DNA of 64,000 nt from Dyella sp. C9 (lineage in GTDB: Bacteria > Pseudomonadota > Gammaproteobacteria > Xanthomonadales > Rhodanobacteraceae). The position numbers were made by a program, and so were the translations under genes. The stretch spans positions 62,001-126,000 of the forward strand of contig NZ_QIRF01000006.1 of the NCBI RefSeq assembly GCF_003332825.1, written 5' to 3'. Positions 35,607-43,143 of this stretch are shown here, piece after piece. The notes beneath the pieces are model-generated. The model had not been told where the DNA came from, did no database searches, and saw only the letters and a list, made by a program, of their open reading frames with translations. The first letter of the stretch is position 1; each line of letters opens with the position of its first letter.

Positions 35607-37874
35607 TCAGGCCAGCGAGCGCGCCGCGGCGACCACGTCCGCTTCGCCCGGCAGCACCAGCAGGGCCGCGCCCGCCAGCGGCGTGTAGGTGTCGGCACCC
35701 ACCACGCGCTGCAACGGCGTGGCGCCGCTGCCGCCCTCGACGATGGCGGTGATGACGCCCTCGCCTACGCCCGCGCTGCGCCGGCCTTCATCCAGCACGA
35801 TGATGCGCTTGGCCGACTTTGCCTGCGCCGCGATGAAGGCATCGTTGAGAGGCGCCAGCCAGCGCAGGTCCACCACGCGCACCTTCAAGCTCAGTTCGGC
35901 CTCGATGGTGCGTGCGGCGCGCAGCGCCATCGGCACGCCATTGCCGAAGGTGAACACCACCAGGTCGTCCGCGTCCTCGTGGTAGACGCGTCCCTCGCCC
36001 AGCGGCATCGCCTCGCCCGGGGCCGGATACGCGAACTGCCACTGGCCGTCGCCGGCCTCGTAGAGGTCCTTGGTCATGTACAGCGCGATCGGCTCCAGGT
36101 ACGCGCACACGCGGCCATCCACCTTCGACAGCGCCATCATCGTGCGCAGCATGTTGGCCGCATCGTCGCCACGGCTGGGACAGCCGACCACCAGGCCCGG
36201 GATGTCGCGCAGCGCGGCAATCGAATTGTCGTTGTGGAAGTGTCCGCCGAAACCCTTCTGGTAACCCAGGCTGGCCACGCGCATCACGATCGGGTTGCGG
36301 TACTGGTCGTTGGAGAAGAACTGCAGCGAGGCTGCCTCGCCGCGGATCTGGTCGCAGGCGTTGTGGAAATACGCCAGGTACTGGATCTCGGGGATGGGCA
36401 GCATGCCCATGTTGGCGTAGCCCTGGGCGAGGCCCAGGATGATGGTCTCGTCCAGCAGCGTGTTGAACACGCGGCTGCCCTTGAAGGTCTTGTGCAGGCC
36501 CTTGGTGACGGTATACACGCCGCCCTTCTGCGCCACGTCCTCGCCAAACAGCAGCGACTCCGGGTACTTGGCCATGATGTCGTGCAGCGCCTGGCCGATC
36601 TGGATGGCCAGGTGGCGCGGCGGCTGGTTCTCCGGCAGCTTGTCTTCGCTGCCGAACGCGGCGAGGCGGCGATCCTGGTAGTCGGCGCGCTCGGCTTCGG
36701 CCTTCACCGCCTCGGGCGTGTACGGCGCCAGAGGCTTCATTACCTCTTCCAGCGAGGTCAGGCGCGGACGGCGGTCGGCCTCTTCCGCGGCCTCGAAGCA
36801 GCGCTTGCGCGTGGTCTCGTACAGCGCCAGCAACGACTCGCGGGTGTACAGGCCCGAGGACAGCGCGATCTCGGCCGAACGCAGCAGCGGGTCGCCGGCT
36901 TCCACCTGGAACAGCTCTTCCACGCTGCGCCACTCGATCTCGAAGTCGGTGCCGGCATGACCCATCACGCGGGTGGTCCTGAGGTGCAGGAAGGTAGGAC
37001 GGCGCGTGGTGCGGCAGTGTTCCACCGCCTCCTGCACCTGCGCGTAGCCGCTGGCCAGGTCCAGGCCATCGGCAAAGAAATAGTCGAGGTCGGCGCGGTG
37101 GCGGAAATTGTTGGCCACCCAACCCGACGGCGTCTTCACCGAGATGCCGATGCCGTTGTCCTCGCACACGTAGAGCACCGGCGCCGGCAGCTTCTGATAG
37201 GCCGTCCACGCCGCCGCGTTGAACGCGGTCTGCGCGGTGGCATGGTTGGAGGAGGCGTCGCCGAACGAGCAGATGGCGATGCTGTCCGCGGGGATGGGCA
37301 ACTTGTGGCCGATGCGGCGTGCCTGCTCGATCGCCACCGCGGTGCCCAGCGCCTTGGGCAGGTGCGAGGCGATGGTGGAGGTCTGCGGCAACACCCAGAG
37401 CGGCTTGCTGCCCCACACCTTGTGGCGGCCGCCGGATGCCGGATCTTCCATGCTGGCGGCAAACGACAGCGCCGAATCCATCACCGGGTCCATGCCCGGC
37501 AGCTTGCGGAAACGCTCGGCCATGAAGCCGCCGGAGCGGTAATGCAGGAAGGCCGGATCGGTATGGCGCGTGAGGCGTGCCACCATGGCATTGCCTTCAT
37601 GGCCGCTGGAGCCGATGGTGTAGAACACCTTGTTCTGCACGCGCAGCACGCGCGCCATCAGGTCGAGATGGCGACTGATCAGCTGCGACTCCAGCAACTC
37701 GCGAAAGCCCTGCGCATCGAGCGAACTGCCGGGCAGCACCGGCGCGTGGTCACCGCGCGGCGTGTGCACCTCACCCTGCCACAGCTGCACGAACTCGGTG
37801 AAGTTCTGGTCGACGATCTCGGCGCGGTTGAAACCCTTGTGGCGACCCGTGAGGGAATACGGAATGGCGGTCAT
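35607..37874 (-). CDS. Fused 2-oxoacid dehydrogenase E1 (alpha-beta)
   Basis: A 755-aa thiamine-diphosphate enzyme with the E1 alpha domain (about 60-390) and the E1 beta domain (about 425-750) in one chain. The ThDP/Mg motif reads CSFGDASSNHATAQTAFNAA, ending NGIGISV; the second residue pair is GDA rather than the usual GDG. The beta half has LLFGEDVAQKGGVYTVTKGL, the Glu of the ThDP N1' contact, and a transketolase C-terminal domain. The fused layout resembles some branched-chain 2-oxoacid dehydrogenases. No E2 or E3 gene is adjacent, so it must draw on partners elsewhere. The substrate is not assigned. Confidence 0.88.
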   Translation of the reverse strand: MTAIPYSLTGRHKGFNRAEIVDQNFTEFVQLWQGEVHTPRGDHAPVLPGSSLDAQGFRELLESQLISRHLDLMARVLRVQNKVFYTIGSSGHEGNAMVARLTRHTDPAFLHYRSGGFMAERFRKLPGMDPVMDSALSFAASMEDPASGGRHKVWGSKPLWVLPQTSTIASHLPKALGTAVAIEQARRIGHKLPIPADSIAICSFGDASSNHATAQTAFNAAAWTAYQKLPAPVLYVCEDNGIGISVKTPSGWVANNFRHRADLDYFFADGLDLASGYAQVQEAVEHCRTTRRPTFLHLRTTRVMGHAGTDFEIEWRSVEELFQVEAGDPLLRSAEIALSSGLYTRESLLALYETTRKRCFEAAEEADRRPRLTSLEEVMKPLAPYTPEAVKAEAERADYQDRRLAAFGSEDKLPENQPPRHLAIQIGQALHDIMAKYPESLLFGEDVAQKGGVYTVTKGLHKTFKGSRVFNTLLDETIILGLAQGYANMGMLPIPEIQYLAYFHNACDQIRGEAASLQFFSNDQYRNPIVMRVASLGYQKGFGGHFHNDNSIAALRDIPGLVVGCPSRGDDAANMLRTMMALSKVDGRVCAYLEPIALYMTKDLYEAGDGQWQFAYPAPGEAMPLGEGRVYHEDADDLVVFTFGNGVPMALRAARTIEAELSLKVRVVDLRWLAPLNDAFIAAQAKSAKRIIVLDEGRRSAGVGEGVITAIVEGGSGATPLQRVVGADTYTPLAGAALLVLPGEADVVAAARSLA

Positions 37875-37942
37875 GATGTCTCGTCAACGAACGGCCGCGC
37901 GTGCGGCGGACAGGAATGGGGATTGCTACAGCGCGAACACGT

Positions 37943-37963
37943 CCTCTCCCCGCTGGGGAGAGG
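37943..37963. repeat. Short palindromic repeat
   Basis: CCTCTCCCC and GGGGAGAGG form an inverted repeat around CGCT-type centre bases and are followed by GTTGGGGTGAGGGGCC. A sister copy lies at 38048. This type is common in xanthomonad intergenic DNA. Confidence 0.75.
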
Positions 37964-38042
37964 GTTGGGGTGAGGGGCCACGCTTGCGGCAAGATGGAAC
38001 CGAAGCATGCTTCGTAGCACCGTCATCGCGAGCCCCCGCCCA

Positions 38043-38561
38043 TCACGCCTCTCCCCGGCGGGGAGAGGATGTCAGGATGCGCAACGGCGATGCACTCAGC
38101 GCGCGCAACGTCTTCGCGCGCGCCAGGTCCTTCTCGCGTCCAAAACTTTCCAGTATGCGGATCTGGTCCTCGATCGAGGGCACCGGCACGGCGAGTCCGT
38201 TCAACCCGGCCAGCGACAGCTTTCCGGCAACGACCGGCTTCCAGCCGTCGCCCTGGTCGAGTTCCAGCCCGCCCATCACCTCGACCGGCAAGCCCGGGAA
38301 CCGGAAGCGTGCGAAGTACGAGCGGAAGCGATGCCCGTCGGCGGGCTCATGCGTGGCCTCGCGGCGATCGGCCCACAAGGCCATCAGGCGCTCGGCATCG
38401 GCGCGCGAGGCCAGCACATCCACGTCGGCCACGCTCACCGAGGCGCCCACCAGCAAGGCGGCCGCGCTGCCGATCACGCACCACGGCTCCACGCAGTGCA
38501 CGTGCAACTCCGGCACGATCTCGGCCAGCGTGGCGTACAGCGCAGGCGTGACGTGGCTCAT
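38043..38561 (-). CDS. Nucleotidyltransferase-like protein
   Basis: A 172-aa protein whose middle region reads WCVIGSAAALLVGASVSVADVDVLAS. The GS motif followed by DVD carboxylates is that of the minimal nucleotidyltransferase superfamily (as in aminoglycoside adenylyltransferases). The rest (FPGLPVEVMGGLELDQGDGW, PVPSIEDQIRILESFGREKDLARA) fits that group. The start overlaps the stop of the acetyltransferase gene by four bases (ATGA), so the two are co-translated. The last eight codons lie inside a palindromic repeat, so the natural C-terminus may have been replaced. The substrate is unknown. Confidence 0.72.
   Translation of the reverse strand: MSHVTPALYATLAEIVPELHVHCVEPWCVIGSAAALLVGASVSVADVDVLASRADAERLMALWADRREATHEPADGHRFRSYFARFRFPGLPVEVMGGLELDQGDGWKPVVAGKLSLAGLNGLAVPVPSIEDQIRILESFGREKDLARAKTLRALSASPLRILTSSPRRGEA
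38048..38068. repeat. Second copy of the short palindromic repeat, inside a coding end
   Basis: CCTCTCCCC and GGGGAGAGG flank a GGC centre. The copy overlaps the 3' end of the nucleotidyltransferase-like gene and supplies its last codons. Confidence 0.75.
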
Positions 38562-39109
38562 GCGCCGCGGCCCCGCCACTGGGCGCGGGTCTGGCCCCAG
38601 ATTTCGATGGGCGCGTCCTGGAACGGCTCGGGCAGCCGGCCCGGGCCACGCAGGCTCGAGCCGAGCTTGCTCGCCAGCGCCTTCGACGGCGTGTTGGCCG
38701 GATCGATGCTGTGGATCACCTCGTCCCAGCCTAGCTGGTCGAAGGCGTAGTCCATGCAGGCCACGGCGCCTTCCATCGCATAACCCTTGCCCCAGGCATG
38801 ACGGGCCAGCCCCCAGCCGACTTCGCGGCCCGGCCAGCCCTCGGGAAACCAGGGCCCCATGCGGCCGATCCAGCGGCCGCTGGCCTTCTCGATCACCGAG
38901 AACATGCCAAAGCCCTGGATGGCCCAGGCACCGGCCATGGTCAGAAAACCACGCCAGGCCACGGCACGTGACTGCAACCCGCCGATGAAGCGCGCGGATT
39001 CGACGTCGGCCATATTGGCGGCCCAATCGTCAAAGTCCCCGGCCTGCGGTGGACGCAGGACGAGGCGTTCGGTTTCGATGCGGATGTCTTGCCAATTCAC
39101 GGGCAACAT
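38558..39109 (-). CDS. GNAT acetyltransferase (RimJ/RimL type)
   Basis: A 183-aa N-acetyltransferase. It begins IRIETERLVLRPPQAGDFDDWA, typical of the Acetyltransf_3 group. The acetyl-CoA loop is VGWGLARHAWGKGYAMEGAVACMDYAF. The end (NTPSKALASKLGSSLRG) matches the C-terminal strand. GGGAGG precedes the ATG. It is the first gene of a two-gene unit with the nucleotidyltransferase-like gene. The target molecule is unknown. Confidence 0.9.
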   Translation of the reverse strand: MLPVNWQDIRIETERLVLRPPQAGDFDDWAANMADVESARFIGGLQSRAVAWRGFLTMAGAWAIQGFGMFSVIEKASGRWIGRMGPWFPEGWPGREVGWGLARHAWGKGYAMEGAVACMDYAFDQLGWDEVIHSIDPANTPSKALASKLGSSLRGPGRLPEPFQDAPIEIWGQTRAQWRGRGA

Positions 39110-39131
39110 ATCGACCTCCCATCCCCCTCGC

Positions 39132-39210
39132 CGTCATTCCGGCGAAAGCCGGGATCCAGTGACTTCTGGTCAAGCCAAGGCGCTGGATCCCGGCTTTCGC
39201 CGGAATGACG
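39132..39210. repeat. Perfect 28-bp inverted repeat
   Basis: Arms at 39132-39159 and 39183-39210 are exact reverse complements, separated by 23 bases. The arms start CGTCATTCCGGCG and end GGGATCCAG. It lies between gcdH and the acetyltransferase gene. This is a known xanthomonad-type repeat, and relatives occur at about 40646 and 53959. Confidence 0.92.
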
Positions 39211-39315
39211 CGCGTGCGGGTGACGAGTATGAGGGCATTCGCCCGCCGTCACGACGAGCATGCCGGCGTTCACGCACTGGGATGACGAGCGTGCGGACAT
39301 TCGCGGGGTGGAACC

Positions 39316-40485
39316 TCAGAACGCGTTGATGCCCGTCAGCTCGCGGCCGACCACCAGCTGGTGCACGGTTTCGGTGCCTTCATAGGTGATCACCGATTCC
39401 AGGTTCAGCGCATGGCGGATCGCCACGTGCTCGGTGGTGATGCCGGCGCCGCCGAGGATGTCACGGCACTCGCGCGCGATATCGATGGCCATGCGGCAGT
39501 TGTTCCACTTGGCCAGCGACACCTGGGTCGGCTGCATGGTGCCGGCGTCCTTCAGGCGGCCGAGCTGCAGCGACAGCAGCTGCGCCATGGTGATGCGGCG
39601 GGCCATGTCGGCCATCTTCAACTGCACGGCCTGGTTGGAGGCCAGCGGGCGACCGAACAGCACGCGCTCCTGCGTGTAGTCGAGCACTTCCTTAAGGCAC
39701 GCCTGCGCGGCGCCGATCGGGCCCCAGGTGATGCCGTAGCGCGCCTGCGTGAGGCAGCCCAGCGGCCCCTTCAGGCCCTTCACGTTCGGCAGTCGGTTGG
39801 CTTCGGACACACGCACGTTGTCGAAGAACAGCGCGGAGGTCACCGACGCGCGCAGGCTCATCTTCTTGTGCACTTCCTGCGCGGTGAAACCCTTGCTGTC
39901 GGTCGGCACGATGAAGCCCTGGATGCCGTCCTCGGTCTGCGCCCACACGATGGCGATCTGAGCCACGTTGCCGTTGGTGATCCACATCTTGGCGCCGTTG
40001 ATGACCCAGTCGCCGCCATCTTTCCTGGCGTGGGTCTTCATGTTCGCCGGGTCGGAGCCGCCATGCGGCTCGGTGAGGCCGAAGCAGCCGATGATCTCAC
40101 CCGCAGCCATCTTGGGCAGGTAGTGCATCTTCTGCTCTTCGGTGCCGTAGGCGTAGATCGGGTACATGCACAGCGAGCTCTGCACCGAGGCGAAGCTGCG
40201 CAGGCCCGAGTCGCCGCGTTCCAGCTCCTGGCAGATCAGGCCGTAGCTCACGCCGTTCATGCCGGCGCAGCCGTATTTTTCCGGAAGGGTGGCGCCCAGC
40301 AGGCCCAGGCTCGCGATCTCCGGAACCAGCTCCTTGGGAAAACGGCCCTGGTCGAAGCAATCCCCGATGATCGGCAGCACGCGCTCGTCGACGAAGCGGC
40401 CGACGGAGTCCTGCACCATGCGCTCTTCGTCGGACAGCAGCGAGCGGACGTCGTAGAGGTCGAGGGGATTCAGGCGAGCGGACAT
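39316..40485 (-). CDS. gcdH: Glutaryl-CoA dehydrogenase
   Basis: A 389-aa acyl-CoA dehydrogenase fold FAD enzyme converting glutaryl-CoA to crotonyl-CoA in lysine/tryptophan breakdown. Family motifs are CFGLTEPHGGSDPANM, WITNGNVAQIAIVWAQ and ARYGITWGPIGAAQACL, whose TWG distinguishes GcdH from other members. The catalytic Glu lies in TYEGTETVHQLVVGRELTG. The ATG at 40485 is chosen to match the family's N-terminus (MSARLNPLDLYDV); the frame extends 10 codons further. Together with the ALDH7 enzyme it suggests lysine degradation by the glutarate route. Confidence 0.93.
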   Translation of the reverse strand: MSARLNPLDLYDVRSLLSDEERMVQDSVGRFVDERVLPIIGDCFDQGRFPKELVPEIASLGLLGATLPEKYGCAGMNGVSYGLICQELERGDSGLRSFASVQSSLCMYPIYAYGTEEQKMHYLPKMAAGEIIGCFGLTEPHGGSDPANMKTHARKDGGDWVINGAKMWITNGNVAQIAIVWAQTEDGIQGFIVPTDSKGFTAQEVHKKMSLRASVTSALFFDNVRVSEANRLPNVKGLKGPLGCLTQARYGITWGPIGAAQACLKEVLDYTQERVLFGRPLASNQAVQLKMADMARRITMAQLLSLQLGRLKDAGTMQPTQVSLAKWNNCRMAIDIARECRDILGGAGITTEHVAIRHALNLESVITYEGTETVHQLVVGRELTGINAF

Positions 40486-40645
40486 CTCAGGGGGTTCCGT
40501 GACTGGGGTAAACAACCATTCTAGCGGCCCTCGGCGGGCCGGTCATGGCGGGGTGCAACAGGGCCAGGGTAGGCGCCCGGGGCCGGCTGTGGGACCATGC
40601 GCGCTCCCCCGCCCTCCGTGCGCCTCCCGACAGGACGAGGCCCCC

Positions 40646-40700
40646 GGATCCAGTGCCTCGTGGCCCCATGGACCAGGCTGGGTCCCAGCCTGCGCTGGGA
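40646..40700. repeat. Diverged palindromic repeat cluster before the DMT gene
   Basis: GGATCCAGTG, also present in the 39132 repeat, is followed by GCTGGGTCCCAGC (40677-40689, a perfect palindrome) and by TCCCAGC/GCTGGGA (40683-40700). The 5' end of the DMT transporter gene lies 36 bases downstream. It appears to be a decayed member of the same family. Confidence 0.55.
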
Positions 40701-40735
40701 CGGCGGACGGACACTGTTGCCTGCCCGGATCATTC

Positions 40736-41611
40736 ATGTTCAAAGGCGTTCTACTCGGCTTCGCCTGCTACGCGGCCTACGCGATCAGCGATGCCTTCGT
40801 GAAATCCCTGCACGGCACCCTGCCCGCCTACGAGGCGGTGTTCTTCGGCGCGGTGCTGATGCTCAGCGCGCTGCCTTTCATCCGCAAGCCCGGCGACCGC
40901 TATCTGGAAGTGTTCCAGGCACGCAAGCCGAGCCTGTGGTGGATCCGCGCCGTCACCGGGGCGATCTGTAACATTTCCGCGGTGATCGCCTTCACCGCGC
41001 TGCCGATGGCCGAGGCCTTCGCGCTGATTTTCCTGCTGCCGATCTTCGTGACCCTGCTGTCGGTGATCTTCCTGAAGGAACACGTGGGCTGGCGGCGCTG
41101 GTCGGCGGTGATCGTGGGCTTCCTCGGCGTGCTGGTGGTGCTGCGCCCGGGTTTTCGCGCGCTCGGCATCGGCCATCTTGCCGCGATGACCTGCGGGCTC
41201 TCTGGCGCGGTTTCGGTGGTGGCCCTGCGCATGGCCGGGCCGCACGAGAAGCGCATCAGCCTGTATGGCGCCGGGGTGATCGGCCCGCTGGTCAGCGGTG
41301 GCCTGCTGATGCTGCCCACGTTCGTGTGGCCGAACCTCCACCAGTGGATGCTGCTGGCAGGCTACGGCCTGCTGGCGGGCCTGGCCGGCGTGCTGCTGAT
41401 GCTGGCCACCCACCACGCGCCCGCCAATCGCGTGGCGCCCACTCAATACAGCCAGATGCTGTGGGCGATCTTTTTCGGCTACTGGCTGTTCGGCGACCAT
41501 CTCGACTGGCCGATGCTGATCGGTATTTTCATGATCCTCGGTTCAGGTCTGTTCACACTCGTGCGCGAAGAACAGGTCACGAACTGGTGGAAACGCGCTC
41601 GCATGGTGTAA
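40736..41611 (+). CDS. EamA/DMT-family transporter
   Basis: A 291-aa inner-membrane protein with about ten hydrophobic helices in two EamA repeats (about 1-138 and 148-285). It opens MFKGVLLGFACYAAYAISDAFVKS, and the end of the first repeat reads GWRRWSAVIVGFLGVLVVLRPG, a hallmark of the family. The second repeat ends LDWPMLIGIFMILGSGLFTLVRE. The ATG at 40736 is used; the frame upstream reads through repeat sequence. The exported metabolite is unknown. Confidence 0.9.
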   Translation: MFKGVLLGFACYAAYAISDAFVKSLHGTLPAYEAVFFGAVLMLSALPFIRKPGDRYLEVFQARKPSLWWIRAVTGAICNISAVIAFTALPMAEAFALIFLLPIFVTLLSVIFLKEHVGWRRWSAVIVGFLGVLVVLRPGFRALGIGHLAAMTCGLSGAVSVVALRMAGPHEKRISLYGAGVIGPLVSGGLLMLPTFVWPNLHQWMLLAGYGLLAGLAGVLLMLATHHAPANRVAPTQYSQMLWAIFFGYWLFGDHLDWPMLIGIFMILGSGLFTLVREEQVTNWWKRARMV

Positions 41612-41675
41612 ACACCGCCTTTTCCGGCGCCCCGACGCACCACGCCAACCGCACCGCATCGCCAATTTCACTCAT

Positions 41676-41702
41676 GCATGTGCCAAACGTTTAGGGACAT
41701 GC
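41676..41702. promoter_or_regulatory. Inverted repeat upstream of the MdtABC-type operon
   Basis: GCATGTGCC and GGGACATGC, nine bases apart, agree at 8 of 9 positions as an inverted repeat, with a small AAACGTTT palindrome inside. It lies 185 bp before the adaptor start and 65 bp after the DMT stop. It could be an operator for the pump operon. Confidence 0.35.
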
Positions 41703-41886
41703 GCACAACGCGTTCTGAGCTACGATCCGCCGGCCTGCCCCGCGTCAACCCAACGGGTGACGGGTCGTTATAGATGCCTCGGCAGCTTTCCGACGGCAAT
41801 CCATCGCAACGGGCCTTGCTGCCGCAGAAGATGATCTGTCTTGTTGGTCTTTGGACACTGTGGATTGAACAGCTGGGAGATGCTGC

Positions 41887-43125
41887 ATGAGTGCCGACGC
41901 CGCGAAAGTTTCCGGGCAGCGACATAAGGGACGTGGGCTGCTGATCGCCGTGGTGGTGATCGTCGCACTGGTGGCACTGATCGTGGTGCACCTGCTCACC
42001 GGGCAGAAGACACGAAACGGCAACCCCGTGCAGGTGGTCAGCGCGGCGCAGGCCAGCCAGGGCGACATGCCCGAGATCCTCAGCGCGCTGGGCACCGTGA
42101 CGCCGACGGCCACGGTGAACGTGCTGCCGCAACTGAGCGGCTACCTCACCGAGGTGGGCTACCAGGAAGGCCAGGACGTGGTGAAGGGCCAGTTCCTCGC
42201 CCAGATCGATCCGCGCCAGTACGAGATCAACAAGCAGCAGGCCGAGGCGCAACTGGCCAAGGACCAGGCGAGCCTGGACCAGGCCCGCGCCGACCTCGCC
42301 CGCTACACCCAGCTGCACGAGCAGAAGTCGATTGCCGAGCAGACCTATACCGACCAGAAGTTCACCGTGCAGCAGGACGAGGCGGCGGTGAAGGCGGACA
42401 AGGCGGCCATCGCCCAGTACGAACTGGACCTGGTGTACTGCCACATCACCGCGCCGGTGTCCGGCCGCGTGGGCCTGCGCCTGGTCGATCCGGGCAACTA
42501 CGTCACGCAGTCCAGCTCGCCCGGCATCGTCACCATCACCACCATGAAGCCGACCACGGTGCAGTTCACCGTGCCGCAGAACTCGCTGTCCAAGGTGCTG
42601 CAGCGGGTGGGTAGCGGCGACAAGCTGCCGGTGACGGTGTTCAACAGCGACAACAGCAAGCAGCTGGCCACCGGCACGCTGTACGCGCTCAGCAACCAGA
42701 TGGCGACCAGCACCGGCACGGTGACCCTGCGCGCCACCATTCCCAACGACGACGAGGCGCTGTTCCCCAACGAGTTCGTCAACGTGCAGCTGCTGGTGGA
42801 CACCTTGCACAACGCGGTGCTGGTCCCCACGCCTGCGGTGCAGAGCGGCGCACCGGGCGACTACGTATACCTGGTCAATGACGACCAGACCGTGTCGGTG
42901 CACAAGGTCACCCCCGGCCCCAGCGACGGCAAGCACACGGTGATCCTGCAGGGCCTCTCGGTGGGCCAGCAGGTGGTGACCGACGGCATGGATCGCCTCA
43001 GCGATGGCGCCAAGATCCGCGTTGCCTCGGCGCATCCCGCCGCGGCAGGCAGCGCCGGTGCGTCCCATGCGCCCCACGAGGGCGGCAAGTCCCGGCACGC
43101 CGCCTCCGCCACCACCTCGTCGTAA
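41887..43125 (+). CDS. mdtA: RND efflux periplasmic adaptor (MdtA-like)
   Basis: A 412-aa membrane-fusion protein. An N-terminal hydrophobic anchor (about 17-38, GLLIAVVVIVALVALIVVHLL) precedes a barrel-sandwich (lipoyl) hybrid domain. Its halves are VNVLPQLSGYLTEVGYQEGQDV and CHITAPVSGRVGLRLVDPGNYV, separated by an alpha-hairpin (about 115-175). Beta-barrel and membrane-proximal parts follow. The tail is low-complexity, rich in Ala/His/Ser. GGGAGA precedes the ATG. It is the first gene of a four-gene pump operon; the next starts 18 bases downstream. Confidence 0.93.
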   Translation: MSADAAKVSGQRHKGRGLLIAVVVIVALVALIVVHLLTGQKTRNGNPVQVVSAAQASQGDMPEILSALGTVTPTATVNVLPQLSGYLTEVGYQEGQDVVKGQFLAQIDPRQYEINKQQAEAQLAKDQASLDQARADLARYTQLHEQKSIAEQTYTDQKFTVQQDEAAVKADKAAIAQYELDLVYCHITAPVSGRVGLRLVDPGNYVTQSSSPGIVTITTMKPTTVQFTVPQNSLSKVLQRVGSGDKLPVTVFNSDNSKQLATGTLYALSNQMATSTGTVTLRATIPNDDEALFPNEFVNVQLLVDTLHNAVLVPTPAVQSGAPGDYVYLVNDDQTVSVHKVTPGPSDGKHTVILQGLSVGQQVVTDGMDRLSDGAKIRVASAHPAAAGSAGASHAPHEGGKSRHAASATTSS

Positions 43126-43143
43126 ACGACGGGCACGCGACCG

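Noticed and set aside
39110..39315. A CRISPR array
   Set aside because: The repeat here is a single inverted pair, not evenly spaced direct repeats, and no cas gene is present.
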